Below are positions 35,597 through 45,420 of a stretch of DNA of 58,138 nt, piece after piece (the first letter of the stretch is position 1; every line of letters starts with the position of its first letter). Under the pieces are notes generated by a model. That model made no database searches, was not told where the DNA came from, and saw nothing but the letters and a program-made list of their open reading frames with translations. Position numbers and translations under genes: made by a program. The stretch is from an uncultured Opitutia bacterium (GTDB lineage Bacteria > Verrucomicrobiota > Verrucomicrobiia > Opitutales > Opitutaceae). The stretch spans positions 1-58,138 of the forward strand of contig CAIJZY010000058.1 in NCBI GenBank assembly GCA_903825285.1. Reading direction: 5' to 3'.

Positions 35597-37621
35597 ATGG
35601 TTCACTCTCAGTCCCTGCCTGACCCTGGCCTGCCCCCGCCGGATCAACCCGTCTACATGGGCCTGCCGCATGAGCGTTACCTGCGTCCGCGGCTCTACGT
35701 GGCCCTTGCCCTCGCCCTGCCGGTGCTCGCGCTGGCCATGGGACCGATGCTCTGGCCGCATGCCGCGCATCTCCTGCCCTCCGGCGTGTCCGGGTGGCTC
35801 CAGCTGGCACTAGTCACGCCGATCTTTTTCTGGTCCGGCGCCCCGCTGATCCGCCGGTGGTGGAAGTCCATCCGCGAGCGCGACACGAACATGTTCACAC
35901 TCACGGTCACGGGCACCGGCGCGGCCTACCTCTACAGCCTCGCCGCCCTGCTGCTGGGCCCGCGTTTCCCCGCCGCCTATGTCGGGCCGCACGGCGTGCC
36001 GCTGTATTTCGAGGCCGTCGCGTTCATCACCGCGATCGTGCTGCTGGGCCAGATCCTGGAGCAGCGCGCCCACGCCCGCACCGACGCCGCCATCCGGGCG
36101 CTCATGTCCCTCGCGCCCGCCACCGCCCACCGGCTGCGCACCGACGGCGCCGAGGAGGACGTGCCCGTCGCCGCGGTGCATCCCGGCGACCGCCTGCGGG
36201 TCCGGCCCGGCGAGCACCTGCCGGTGGACGGCGTGCTGCTGGAGGGCGCGGCCGAGGTGGACGAATCCATGCTGACCGGCGAGCCGCTGCCCGTGGTGAA
36301 GGCGGCCGGCGACCGGCTCAGCGCCGGGACGCTCAACGCCACCGGCGCCTTCGTCTTCCGCGCCGAGCGCGTCGGCGCCGACACGCTGCTCGCCCAGATC
36401 ATCCGCCTCGTCGAGCAGGCCGTCGAGAGCGAGGCCCCGATCGCGCGGCTCGCCGACCGCGTCGCCAACTGGTTCGTGCCGGTCATCCTCGCGATCGCCG
36501 TCGTGACCTTCCTCGCGTGGGGCCTGCTCGCGCCGGAGCGCAGCTGGCTCTACGGCCTCATCAACGCCGTGTCCGTCCTCATGATCGCCTGCCCGTGCGC
36601 GCTGGGACTCGCCACGCCGGTCTCCCTCGTCACGGGCATCGGCCGCGGCGCCGCCGCGGGCGTACTGGTGAAGCACGCCGCCGCCCTGGAGCGCCTCGCG
36701 GGCGCCGGCACCCTGCTCATGGACAAGACCGGCACGCTCACCGCGGGCCGGCCGGAGGTCGTGGCCCTCGAGCCCGCGGCCGGATTCACCGCCGCCACCC
36801 TGCTCCGGCTGGCCGCCTCGGCCGAGTCGGCGAGCGAGCATCCCCTGGCGCGGGCGTTGGTCGGCGCCGCCGCCACGCGAGGCCTGATCGTCGCCGCGAC
36901 GACTGACTTCGCCGCCGAACCCGGTCTCGGCGTCCGCGCGACGGTCGAGGGCCGCGCCGTCGCCGTCGGACGCGCGCCGGCCGAGTTCAGCCTGCCGGCC
37001 CATCCCGAGGCCTCGCTCGTGGTGGTGACCGTGGACGGCCAACCCGCCGGCGTCATCGCCCTTGCCGACACCCTCAAGCCCACCACGCCGGCCGCCGTGG
37101 CGGAGCTGCAGCGCCTGGGCCTGAAGGTTTTCATGGTCACCGGCGACCGCGAGGCCACCGCCCGCGCCGTGGCCGCGGCGCTGCACCTCGACGGCTACAC
37201 CGCCGGCGTCACCCCCGCGCGCAAACAGGAACTCGTCCGCGAGCACCAGGCCCGCGGCGAGCGGGTGGTGTTCGCCGGCGACGGCCTGAACGACGCCCCG
37301 GCGCTGGCCGCCGCCGACGTCGGCATCGCGATGGGCACGGGCACCGATGTCGCCATGCACAGCGCCGGCCTCGTGCTGGTGAAGGGCGACCTCACCGCCC
37401 TGGTCCGCGCCGTGCACCTCAGCCGCGCCGTGCTGCGCAACATCAAGCAGAACCTTTTCTGGGCATTCGCCTTTAACACCGCCGGCGTGCCCCTCGCGGC
37501 CGGCGCGCTCTACCCGTGGACGGGCTGGCTGCTCAACCCGATGTTCGCCAGCGTCGCCATGAGTCTCAGCTCCCTCATCGTCGTGACCAACGCCCTGCGC
37601 CTGCGCCGCGTACAGCTGTAG
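35597..37621 (+). CDS. copA: Copper-translocating P1B-type ATPase (CopA-like, no N-terminal HMA domain)
   Basis: A 674-residue ATPase exporting Cu(I) or Ag(I) from the cytoplasm. Visible marks: transmembrane metal motif [10 protein letters not shown] (near residue 333), phosphorylation [30 protein letters not shown], and late helices with [21 protein letters not shown]. Helices MA/MB precede the core. The usual N-terminal CxxC metal-binding domain is absent: the protein starts with a short Pro-rich tail and a [14 protein letters not shown] block. It follows cusA after an inverted repeat, without a clear ribosome-binding site. The lipoprotein gene starts 11 bases downstream. Confidence 0.93.
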   Translation: MVHSQSLPDPGLPPPDQPVYMGLPHERYLRPRLYVALALALPVLALAMGPMLWPHAAHLLPSGVSGWLQLALVTPIFFWSGAPLIRRWWKSIRERDTNMFTLTVTGTGAAYLYSLAALLLGPRFPAAYVGPHGVPLYFEAVAFITAIVLLGQILEQRAHARTDAAIRALMSLAPATAHRLRTDGAEEDVPVAAVHPGDRLRVRPGEHLPVDGVLLEGAAEVDESMLTGEPLPVVKAAGDRLSAGTLNATGAFVFRAERVGADTLLAQIIRLVEQAVESEAPIARLADRVANWFVPVILAIAVVTFLAWGLLAPERSWLYGLINAVSVLMIACPCALGLATPVSLVTGIGRGAAAGVLVKHAAALERLAGAGTLLMDKTGTLTAGRPEVVALEPAAGFTAATLLRLAASAESASEHPLARALVGAAATRGLIVAATTDFAAEPGLGVRATVEGRAVAVGRAPAEFSLPAHPEASLVVVTVDGQPAGVIALADTLKPTTPAAVAELQRLGLKVFMVTGDREATARAVAAALHLDGYTAGVTPARKQELVREHQARGERVVFAGDGLNDAPALAAADVGIAMGTGTDVAMHSAGLVLVKGDLTALVRAVHLSRAVLRNIKQNLFWAFAFNTAGVPLAAGALYPWTGWLLNPMFASVAMSLSSLIVVTNALRLRRVQL

Positions 37622-37632
37622 CTCCCATCGCC

Positions 37633-38103
37633 ATGTTTCGCCTCCTTTCCGCGCTGCTGCTCGTCGTAGGTCTCGCCGCCTGCTCGCGTCCGGCCGCGCC
37701 CGCGACGGTCCCGGCCGCCCGGCACGAGCATCACCCACCCCACGGCGGCACGCCGGTGGTGCTCGGCGCGGAGCTGTACCACCTCGAGCTCGTGCGCGAT
37801 GCCGAGACCGGCCGGCTCAGCGCCTACGTGCTCGACGGCGAGATGGAGAACTTCATCCGGATCGCCGCGCCGCGGATCGAGCTCACCGTCACGATCGGCG
37901 GCCAGACCCGGCCGCTCGTGCTCGCGGCCGTCGCCAACGCGGCCACCGGTGAGACGGTCGGCAGCACGTCGCAGTTCGAGGCCCAGGCCGACTGGCTTCG
38001 GAGCACCCCGGCCTTCACCGCCGTGCTGGCCCGGATCGAGATCCGCGGCACCCCCTTCACCGCCGTCGCCTTCAAGTTCCCCGAGGGCAACGACCGCGAC
38101 TGA
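37633..38103 (+). CDS. His-rich lipoprotein of the copper locus
   Basis: A 156-residue lipoprotein: signal peptide with lipobox LAAC (Cys17), then a short His-rich stretch (ARHEHHPPHGG) next to the membrane anchor that could bind metal. The remaining beta-rich domain has LELVRDAETGRLSAYVLDG and ENFIRI blocks, seen (from memory) in uncharacterised proteins of metal-efflux loci. It sits between copA (11 bases) and the COG0523 GTPase on the same strand. A periplasmic metal sensor or chaperone role is inferred only. Confidence 0.82.
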   Translation: MFRLLSALLLVVGLAACSRPAAPATVPAARHEHHPPHGGTPVVLGAELYHLELVRDAETGRLSAYVLDGEMENFIRIAAPRIELTVTIGGQTRPLVLAAVANAATGETVGSTSQFEAQADWLRSTPAFTAVLARIEIRGTPFTAVAFKFPEGNDRD

Positions 38104-38203
38104 CCAAGGCCGCAGGTGGCAGGAGGTGCGCTCCCGTTTGCCAATTTCGGCCGTCACCGCACGCTTGCGTAATTCAAAACCGAAACTCCAAGATCGCTAT
38201 TTC

Positions 38204-39643
38204 ATGAGCTCCGGCCCCATTCCCGTCACCGTCCTCACCGGCTTCCTCGGCGCCGGCAAGACCACGCTCCTCAACCGCATCCTCACCGAGCAGCACGGCC
38301 GCAAGCTGGCCGTGATCGAGAACGAGTTCGGCGAGGTCGGCGTGGACAACCAGCTGGTCATCCAGAGCGACGAGGAGCTGTTCGAGATGAACAACGGCTG
38401 TATCTGCTGCACCGTCCGCGGCGACCTCATCCGCATCCTCGGCCGGCTGATGAAGCGCAAGGACCGGCTCGACGGCATTCTCATCGAGACCACCGGCCTC
38501 GCGAACCCCGCGCCCGTGGCGCAGACGTTCTTCACGGATGACGAGATGAAGACCAACTTCCGCCTCGACGCGATCGTCACGGTCGTCGACGCCAAGCACA
38601 TCCTGCAGCACCTGGACAGCGACGACGAGTCGGTGAAGCAGATCGCGTTCGCCGACGTGATCCTCCTGAACAAGACCGACCTCGTCAGCCCGGCCGACCT
38701 CGATGGCCTGGAGGCGCGCATCCGCCGGATCAACGCCGTGGCGAAGATCCATCGCAGCGCGAACTGCGACGTCCCCCTCGACCGCGTGCTCAACGTCGGT
38801 GGCTTCAACCTCGGCCGCGCCACCGAGCTTGACCCGCAGTTCCTCGAGCCCGAGTACCCCTTCGAGTGGGCCGGCGCCTACCCGCTGCCCGCCGGCACGC
38901 ACGAGCTGGTGATCGGCCACGAGGACGAGATGCACGGCCACGCCCACTCGCACGAGGGCCACGACCACGGCCATGACCACGATCACGACCATGGCGAGGA
39001 GGGTCACGACCATCACCACCATCACGGCAACCCCAACGAGCTCGATGTCGTGATCCTGCCGGTGAAGTCGACCGAGGATCCCGCCATCGCCGCCGCGCTC
39101 GACACGGCGGTGCGCGTGTTTGCCGACTGGGAGACCCGGCTGAAGGATGGCGACCCGGTCCTCCCCGGCGCCACCCTGCAGCGCCTCCTGCTCAACGATG
39201 GCAACGGCAAGTATCCGCTGCAGGTGAAGGAGGCGGGCAAGTATCTCGTGTTCGAGTCCTGCGGCCACGATCCGCTGCACGTCCAGGTGGCTGGCGACAC
39301 CGTGAAGCCCGTGTGGCAGCGCGACTTTCACGCCGCACACACGCACAACGACGCGGTCACCTCCGTCGGCTTCAGCCTCCCCGGCGACCTCGACGGCAAG
39401 CGGCTGAACGACTGGATCAGCGAGCTGCTCCGCGTGAAGGGCGGCGACATCTACCGCATGAAAGGCGTGCTCAGCGTGAAGGGCACGAACAAGCGGCTCG
39501 TCTTCCAGGGCGTGCACATGCTCTTCGATGCGAAGTTCGACCGCGAGTGGGGCGCCGACGCGCGCACCAACACCCTCGTCTTCATCGGCCGCAAGCTCGA
39601 CCGCGCAGCCCTGACCGCGGCGTTCAAGGCCTGCTTGAGCTAA
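38204..39643 (+). CDS. COG0523 (G3E) GTPase with long His-rich linker
   Basis: A 479-residue GTP-binding metallochaperone-like protein. Walker A GFLGAGKTT (13-21), the hallmark CxCC motif GCICC (Cys66, Cys68, Cys69), switch/Walker B IETTGLANP and NKTD complete the G domain. Between it and the C-terminal CobW_C domain (about 290-479) lies a His/Asp-rich linker (residues about 237-276, such as GHDHGHDHDHDHG), which probably binds Zn, Ni or Cu. Family members move zinc, cobalt or nickel to client proteins and are often zinc-starvation genes; here it ends a copper-efflux set. I start at the ATG giving MSSGPIPV. Confidence 0.92.
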   Translation: MSSGPIPVTVLTGFLGAGKTTLLNRILTEQHGRKLAVIENEFGEVGVDNQLVIQSDEELFEMNNGCICCTVRGDLIRILGRLMKRKDRLDGILIETTGLANPAPVAQTFFTDDEMKTNFRLDAIVTVVDAKHILQHLDSDDESVKQIAFADVILLNKTDLVSPADLDGLEARIRRINAVAKIHRSANCDVPLDRVLNVGGFNLGRATELDPQFLEPEYPFEWAGAYPLPAGTHELVIGHEDEMHGHAHSHEGHDHGHDHDHDHGEEGHDHHHHHGNPNELDVVILPVKSTEDPAIAAALDTAVRVFADWETRLKDGDPVLPGATLQRLLLNDGNGKYPLQVKEAGKYLVFESCGHDPLHVQVAGDTVKPVWQRDFHAAHTHNDAVTSVGFSLPGDLDGKRLNDWISELLRVKGGDIYRMKGVLSVKGTNKRLVFQGVHMLFDAKFDREWGADARTNTLVFIGRKLDRAALTAAFKACLS

Positions 39644-39686
39644 ATCGGCGGCGCCCCGAGCCAGGAGGGGCCCGATACTGAATCAT

Positions 39687-39744
39687 GTGGGAGCGAGCTT
39701 GCTCGCGACATTTCCCCGCAGTTCGCGAGCAAGCTCGCTCCCAC
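39687..39744. repeat. REP-like inverted repeat GTGGGAGCGAGC...
   Basis: Two perfectly complementary 22-base arms (39687-39708 and 39723-39744) flank a 14-base loop. The arm starts GTGGGAGCGAGC and ends TTGCTCGCGA and contains its own small palindrome. This word is, from memory, identical to the REP sequence of several Pseudomonas species. It lies between the convergent ends of the COG0523 and UroD-like genes. Confidence 0.93.
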
Positions 39745-39787
39745 ACCATTCCATCCACCCAGAAATGCGATCGTCGCGCGCGCGCCG

Positions 39788-40939
39788 CTAGTATTTGCCA
39801 TACCGGTCGACCAGCTCCCGCAGCAGGGCCACGTTCGCCGCCGGGGTTTCCGGCGCGATCGCACAGGCGGTGCTGAGGATGAAGCCACCGGCGGTCATGC
39901 CCACCTCGAGACGGCGGATCACGTCGGCCCGGATCTGGTCCGGCGTGCCGAGCAGCAGCACGTGCACGGGATCGATGTTGCCCTTGATGAACGCCCGGTG
40001 GCCGATGCGCCGCACGGCGTCGGCCAGCTCCACGTTGCCCAGCGGCGGCGGGTCGAGGCACTCGATGCCGTCGAAGCCGGTGTCGATGATGGCCTCCAGC
40101 CGGTCGCCGATGGCGCCGCAGGTGTGGCAGTAGCTCGGCACGCCGCCCGCGCGCGCCGCCGCGACGAGCACCGCCTGCGCCGGCGCCAGCAGCTCGCGGT
40201 GCAGCCGGGGCGAGACGAAGCTCTGGCCGGCCCAGGGCGCCGACACGTTCAGCGCGTCCACCCCCGCCGCGATCTGCTCCCGGGCGTGGCCGGCCACCGC
40301 CGCGGCAAACCGCGCCAGCAGCTCGCGGCATTTTTCCGGCTCGGTGAGCAGCGCGATCATGGCGCCGTCCGCGCCGAGCAGGTCGATCAGGTAGTCCTCG
40401 GGCGAGTAGAGCGCGCCGTGGATGGACACGTCGGGGCCCATGATCGCCCGCGCCTGCCTCAGCTCCGCCACGCGGCCGGCCGCGCCCTCCGCCAGGTGCA
40501 TCCGCAGGTGCGTCGAGGGCGGATGGTAGCTCAGCTGCGCCGCGATCGCGGCCGGGTCGAGATCGCCGAGCTCGCGCTCCGGCGGCGCGGCGTGGGTGTA
40601 GCGCGGCAGGTCGTTGCGGCAGTAGACGCAGCGGTCGCCGTTGCGAAAGTAGACCAGCGGCCCCTCCGGGTGCGCCCGGTCGATGCGGAGCACGGTGCGC
40701 TCGTCGAGCGGCGCCGCGCCGACCGCGGGGATCAGCACGCCGTCAAACCCGAAGCGCCGGCTGATCTCGCAGAACCCCCGCGCCAGCGCGCCGCCGTGAT
40801 TGTGCCAGAGGTCGATCGGGTCCAGGTCAGGCAACTGCCGGAGCACGAAGCCCACGGACGGCTGGCACATCACGGGCACGCGGTCGGGGTGCTCGCGGCG
40901 CATGGCCGCGGCCAGACGGGTGCGGGCGGTGAAGCTCAT
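39788..40939 (-). CDS. UroD/MtaA-like methyltransferase-family protein
   Basis: A 383-residue UroD-fold protein that keeps all three zinc ligands of the corrinoid methyltransferase branch (MtaA/MtbA): His and Cys in YCHTCGAIGD and a later Cys in STACAIAPETPAAN. These enzymes use zinc to activate a thiol and transfer a methyl group from a corrinoid protein. No corrinoid protein gene is in the window, so the acceptor and donor are unknown. A CVYCRN pair is also present. It diverges from the 1,444-residue protein gene with about 135 bases between the starts, so they may be co-regulated. Confidence 0.88.
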   Translation of the reverse strand: MSFTARTRLAAAMRREHPDRVPVMCQPSVGFVLRQLPDLDPIDLWHNHGGALARGFCEISRRFGFDGVLIPAVGAAPLDERTVLRIDRAHPEGPLVYFRNGDRCVYCRNDLPRYTHAAPPERELGDLDPAAIAAQLSYHPPSTHLRMHLAEGAAGRVAELRQARAIMGPDVSIHGALYSPEDYLIDLLGADGAMIALLTEPEKCRELLARFAAAVAGHAREQIAAGVDALNVSAPWAGQSFVSPRLHRELLAPAQAVLVAAARAGGVPSYCHTCGAIGDRLEAIIDTGFDGIECLDPPPLGNVELADAVRRIGHRAFIKGNIDPVHVLLLGTPDQIRADVIRRLEVGMTAGGFILSTACAIAPETPAANVALLRELVDRYGKY

Positions 40940-41074
40940 GAACCGTCACGCTGGCAGTCTCGCACGGGCAGCTCGATCCGAAAACCGCGGCCACCAGGAA
41001 CCTTCCGCGAGATAGGCATTGTCCCCCCTTCGCCCATGCCCTTATGCATGGGGCGCTCCGTCCGCCGCCACCCC

Positions 41075-44000
41075 ATGTCCTCGCCCGTCCCCCGCGATCC
41101 TGCCGTCGCCGTGCTGCCGCGCTCGCCCGAGCGCGCCACCGCGCTCGGCCAAACTGGCGCCCGCGCCGCCGTCATTGTCTATCCCGCCGCCGATCCGGCC
41201 TACCGCGCCCTCGCGGAGCAGGTCGCCGCGGCGGTCGCCGCCCAGTGCGGCCGGCCGCCGGAGTGCATTGCGGACACCGCGCTGCTGCCCGAGCGCAGCA
41301 CGCCCCTCCCCGACGGGCACCGGCGGCGGCCGCTCGTGGTCCTCGGCAGCCTCAACACCAACCGCGTGCTCCTGCCGCTGTACGCGAATTTCCTCTGCTC
41401 GACCGACGCCGTCTACCCGGGTGGCGACGGCTACGACCTCCGCACCCTCGTCAACCCCTTCGGCACCGGTTCGAACCTGATCCTGGCCGGCGGCAGCTCC
41501 CTGCGCGGCGTCGCCCGCGCCGTTGAACAGCTCGTCGCGGTGCTCGCCCAGTCGGGTCCGTCCGCCACCGTGCCCTGGCTCCTCAAGGTCGAGCTCGATC
41601 CCGGGATCGCCGCGGACCTCGCGCGCTGGCCGTACACCTCGCTCGAGGACACGACCGCGCTGCAGGCGCTGCGCGCGCGCGGCCTCCAGTTCATCACCGA
41701 GCCGATCCGGCTGATCGGCGCCTACACCCTGATGTGGTCGTGGACCGGCGACGTCCGCTATGCCCAGGTCGCGTGCGACCAGCTGCGCTGGCTGAACACG
41801 ATGATGGTGGATGGCTATGGCGACTGGCACTACCTGGCGGAGCGCTTCATGCGGGCGGTGCCGCTGCTGATCGCCGGCGGGTTTCTCACGGACGCCGAGG
41901 TCGAGCGCACGGACCACCTCCTCCTGCTCACCGCGCTGGCCAACCAGGACGAATGGTGGCGCATGCGCCTGGGCGAACCGCCCCTCGGCCACCGGCACCA
42001 CGGCAAGGGCACCTATGAGTTCCTGCTGATCGCGCGCTACCTCCGCGACCAGGCCCGGCCCACGCCCGCGCTCCACCAGCTCTGCGACCGCTGGATCGCC
42101 GAGTGCTGCGCGTTCCTCGACGCGATCGCGGTCGCGCGCCTCGACGACCAGGACGACGAGAGCACGCTCAACAACCTCGCCACCCTCTACCGCTACGCCC
42201 TCGGCCAGGAGCGCCACGAGTTCTTCACCAGCGGGAACGCCCGGCTGGTGGCCGAGCGCTGCCTCGCGCTCCACGACAACAACGGCGCCGGCTGCGGCCA
42301 GGGCGGCTACGGCGAGAGCCAGGGCCTGTACCTCCAGCAGGAGGCCACGATCCAGACCGCGGCCAGCGCGTTCTACTACGGTGACGGACGGCTGAAGTGG
42401 ATCCTGCACCACCTGCCCAACCTCGCCGTGCCACAGCGCTGCTCGTTCCTGCACTTCTACCCGGTGTTCCTCCAGAAGTTCGACACCGGCCCCGAACTCG
42501 CAGCGGTGGCGCCGTCGGCGGAGCACGCCGTCACCTGCCTCCCGGTCAGCGACCACCAGTACGCGATCACCACGCGCCCGCCGGTGCACGTCGAACCCCA
42601 CGGCCACATGGTCAACGCGCCCGAGACCTGGGAAGTCGCCGAGGGCATCGGCCTCAACCGGCTCCCGGCGGCCCGCGGCTTCGACAAGATCATCCTCCGC
42701 CGCGGCTACGCGCGCAGCGACGCCTACCTGATCCTCCAGGGCTACCAGGGCGGCTTCCGCTGGCAGGGCCACATGCAGGCCGTCAATGCCATCGTCCGGT
42801 TCTTCCAGCACGGCCACGTCTTCCTCGTCCAGAACACCTCGCGCCACTCCTACCACGACAAGAACGGGCTCTTCATCAGCGACGGCCGCAACGACACGCC
42901 GCTGCCGCCCATCGGCGAGCGGCTCGCGGTCGCGGACTTCGCGGCCGCCGGTCTGACCGTCACGCGCCTCTCCGACTACCACCACACCGAGTGGACCCGC
43001 CACATGTTCTGGTCCAAGGCCGGCGAGGGCTGCTACGTCGTCCTCGACCGCGTCCGCTTCCAGGCCGACGGGCCCTACTCGCTCACCTGCACGTGGCGCA
43101 CGCCGGCGTACGCCGAGCTCAACGGCCGCCGCTGGCACAGCGACCAGGGCGACCACCGCTTCACGCTCGTCGCCGGCAGCACCGTCCCCGCCACCTGCGA
43201 GGAGGAGTTCGACCAGGGCGCCTGCGCGCCGTACGTCCTGCGCCAGCGCCGCGCCGGACCGCGCCGCGCCGGCGAGGAGTCCACCTTCCAAAATCTTTTC
43301 TATGCCCGAGCGTTGGGCGACGCCGAGACGTTCGACCTGCAGCGCATCAACGACCGCAGCGCCCTCGTCCTGCGCCAAGGCTCGCCCTGGGCCTGGTGCG
43401 CGCTCGAGGTCACGCCCGACACCGCGTGGCTGCCCGGCGCCAGCGCCAGCGCCCTCAGTGCCTGGGCCGAGCCCGGCGCGCTGGTCCTCGCGGGCACCAC
43501 CCGGCTCCAGCTGTCGAACCTCGAGTGCGAGGTGCAGAGCGACACGCCGGTCAACCTGGCGTTCGACCTGGAGGCGGCCACGCTGTCCGTCCGACCCGAC
43601 TCCGCCGACACCGCCAACGCGCGGATCACCGTCACCTTCGGCCACGACACGCGCGGCCTGACGCTGAGCGGCAGCCTGGTTCTCCCGCTGGCCGCCGCGA
43701 CGGTGGCCGCGCTCCGCGCCGCGCTGAAGGCCTGGCTCGGCGCCCTGCACGGGGCGCGAACCGCCTCGGCCAGCCCGTTCGGCCCGCCGGCCGACCAGGG
43801 CTGGAAGCGCGCGTGGGCCTATGACGGCGGCACGCGGCTCCCCGAGCGCGTGCGCAACGTCCGGGTCCTCGCCTGCCCGCTGCCCGTGGACGGCGCGCCC
43901 GACCAGCTGCTCGATCCCGTCATGCCCGACGGCTACTCGCGCGAGATCTGGACCCAGTGGCCGCGCGCCGACGAGTATGCCGTGACCCTCAACTTCCCCG

Positions 44001-45409
44001 CGCCGCAGGCGGTCTCCACGCTCAACATCCTGGGCGACTGCATCGACGACCCGTCGCTGCGCACGTTCAACCCGCTGCCGGAGGGCATCGTGGTCGAGGC
44101 CGAGACCGCGGACGGCCGCCGCCAGGACTGCCCGGTGCAGCCCGCGCCGGACCGGCGGTACAAGCGCTACCGCGACGCCGAGAACCGCCTTGAGGCCAAG
44201 GCCGCGACCGTGGGCCTGACCGCCCGGGCGCTGCAGCTACGCCTGCCGGCGCCCGCCGACGGCCGGCCCTTCGTCCTGCACCGCCTGGAGGTGCTGAGCG
44301 ACCGCACCGTCGCCCCGGCGCTGGTGCACTGGACCACCGCCGACCTCAACGGCGACGGCCGCCCGGAGATCGTGACGGTCAACGCCGTGAACGAGCTCCG
44401 TGTCCTCGACGACCAGGGCCGCGAGCTCTGGCGGCGCACGCTGCCCGTGCCCGTGACCCACGTCTCCGCCCAACCGATCGACGCCAAGGGCCCGCCCGTG
44501 CTCTGCGTGGGGCTCCTCGGCGGCGAGCTGCACCTGTTCCAGGCCGACGGCTCCCCGCGCCGCGTGCTGCGGCTCGCCGAGGAGTTCCGCCAGCGCAAGG
44601 ACTGCATGATGGGCTGGTTCAACGCGGTCCACAGCCTCGCCATCTGGCACCGGGGCGCGGACGGCCGCGGCTCGCTCGTCATCGGCGGCTACGCCATCAT
44701 GGTCTTCCTCGACGCCGACGGCGCCATCGTCGGCCACAGCTTCGCCGACGCGCCGTGGTGCTTCGACATCCTGGTCACCCCCCCGGCGCGTCCCGGCGCC
44801 GGCGACGTCTATGTCCGCTGCGGCTGGAACCACGGCATCCAGTACTACGAGGGTGTGGCCGGCGACGGCCCCAGCGGCGTCGCCCACAGCTTCGGCGGGT
44901 TCCGCCAGCCGATGTTCCGCATGCTCCGGCGCGTGATCCCGTTCGTCAACGGCCGCTCTCTCGCGTTCGCCTGGGCCGGCGACGCCAGCGCGCCCGAGAG
45001 TGCGATCTTTGTCGCCGCCGAGCTCGGCTTGGCCGTGCTCTCGACCACCGAGAAAACCTGGCGCTGGCGCGTGGACGGCGGCATGAGCCTCAACTGCGCC
45101 GGCCTTGGCCGCGTGGATGGACGTCCCGCCGCGATCGTCGGCGGCGCCGACGGCTTCGTGATCGCCCACGGCCTGGATGACGGCTGCGTCCTCCGCAGCT
45201 GGCATGCCGGCGCGCCCGTCGTCGGCATCGTGCCCGACGAGGCCGGCGGCCTCGTGGTCGCCACCCGCACCGGCCTCCGCACGCTGGACGCCGCGTGGCG
45301 CCCCGTCGGCGCGCTCGCGCTCGACGTCCGCCGCCTGCGGCCGCTCGGGCCCGGCCGCGTCCTCGTGGGCCGCGACGACCAGACGCTCGAGCTGCTGGCG
45401 CAGGCCTGA
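41075..45409 (+). CDS. Large multidomain protein, carbohydrate-enzyme-like
   Basis: A 1,444-residue protein without signal peptide. Residues 1-150 resemble the N-terminal domain of GH67/GH115-type enzymes (VVLGSLNTN, LILAGGSSLRGVARA). About 175-475 are helix-rich with repeated Trp and Tyr (MWSWTGDVRY, GYGESQGLYLQQEATIQ), like the alpha/alpha toroid of polysaccharide lyases. About 475-890 are beta-rich like a lyase beta-sandwich. Next, about 910-1080 look like a galactose-binding/discoidin module, and 1085-1444 a beta-propeller opening TTADLNGDGRPEIVTVNAVNEL. Which residues act catalytically is unclear, and the absence of a signal peptide is odd for a polymer-degrading enzyme. ATGs at 41036 and 41048 are also possible starts. 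The nitrilase gene begins 11 bases on. Confidence 0.78.
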   Translation: MSSPVPRDPAVAVLPRSPERATALGQTGARAAVIVYPAADPAYRALAEQVAAAVAAQCGRPPECIADTALLPERSTPLPDGHRRRPLVVLGSLNTNRVLLPLYANFLCSTDAVYPGGDGYDLRTLVNPFGTGSNLILAGGSSLRGVARAVEQLVAVLAQSGPSATVPWLLKVELDPGIAADLARWPYTSLEDTTALQALRARGLQFITEPIRLIGAYTLMWSWTGDVRYAQVACDQLRWLNTMMVDGYGDWHYLAERFMRAVPLLIAGGFLTDAEVERTDHLLLLTALANQDEWWRMRLGEPPLGHRHHGKGTYEFLLIARYLRDQARPTPALHQLCDRWIAECCAFLDAIAVARLDDQDDESTLNNLATLYRYALGQERHEFFTSGNARLVAERCLALHDNNGAGCGQGGYGESQGLYLQQEATIQTAASAFYYGDGRLKWILHHLPNLAVPQRCSFLHFYPVFLQKFDTGPELAAVAPSAEHAVTCLPVSDHQYAITTRPPVHVEPHGHMVNAPETWEVAEGIGLNRLPAARGFDKIILRRGYARSDAYLILQGYQGGFRWQGHMQAVNAIVRFFQHGHVFLVQNTSRHSYHDKNGLFISDGRNDTPLPPIGERLAVADFAAAGLTVTRLSDYHHTEWTRHMFWSKAGEGCYVVLDRVRFQADGPYSLTCTWRTPAYAELNGRRWHSDQGDHRFTLVAGSTVPATCEEEFDQGACAPYVLRQRRAGPRRAGEESTFQNLFYARALGDAETFDLQRINDRSALVLRQGSPWAWCALEVTPDTAWLPGASASALSAWAEPGALVLAGTTRLQLSNLECEVQSDTPVNLAFDLEAATLSVRPDSADTANARITVTFGHDTRGLTLSGSLVLPLAAATVAALRAALKAWLGALHGARTASASPFGPPADQGWKRAWAYDGGTRLPERVRNVRVLACPLPVDGAPDQLLDPVMPDGYSREIWTQWPRADEYAVTLNFPAPQAVSTLNILGDCIDDPSLRTFNPLPEGIVVEAETADGRRQDCPVQPAPDRRYKRYRDAENRLEAKAATVGLTARALQLRLPAPADGRPFVLHRLEVLSDRTVAPALVHWTTADLNGDGRPEIVTVNAVNELRVLDDQGRELWRRTLPVPVTHVSAQPIDAKGPPVLCVGLLGGELHLFQADGSPRRVLRLAEEFRQRKDCMMGWFNAVHSLAIWHRGADGRGSLVIGGYAIMVFLDADGAIVGHSFADAPWCFDILVTPPARPGAGDVYVRCGWNHGIQYYEGVAGDGPSGVAHSFGGFRQPMFRMLRRVIPFVNGRSLAFAWAGDASAPESAIFVAAELGLAVLSTTEKTWRWRVDGGMSLNCAGLGRVDGRPAAIVGGADGFVIAHGLDDGCVLRSWHAGAPVVGIVPDEAGGLVVATRTGLRTLDAAWRPVGALALDVRRLRPLGPGRVLVGRDDQTLELLAQA

Positions 45410-45420
45410 ACGCCCCTCCC

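Noticed and set aside
38915-39030. His-codon repeats in the COG0523 gene as a tandem repeat or CRISPR-like array
   Set aside because: The repetition follows from the GH/DH protein linker. Units are irregular, and no spacer-repeat alternation exists here or elsewhere in the window.
39962-41035. In-frame upstream extension of the 1,444-residue protein
   Set aside because: The stretch is antisense to the UroD/MtaA-like gene and has shadow composition. ATGs at 41036-41075 are adequate starts.
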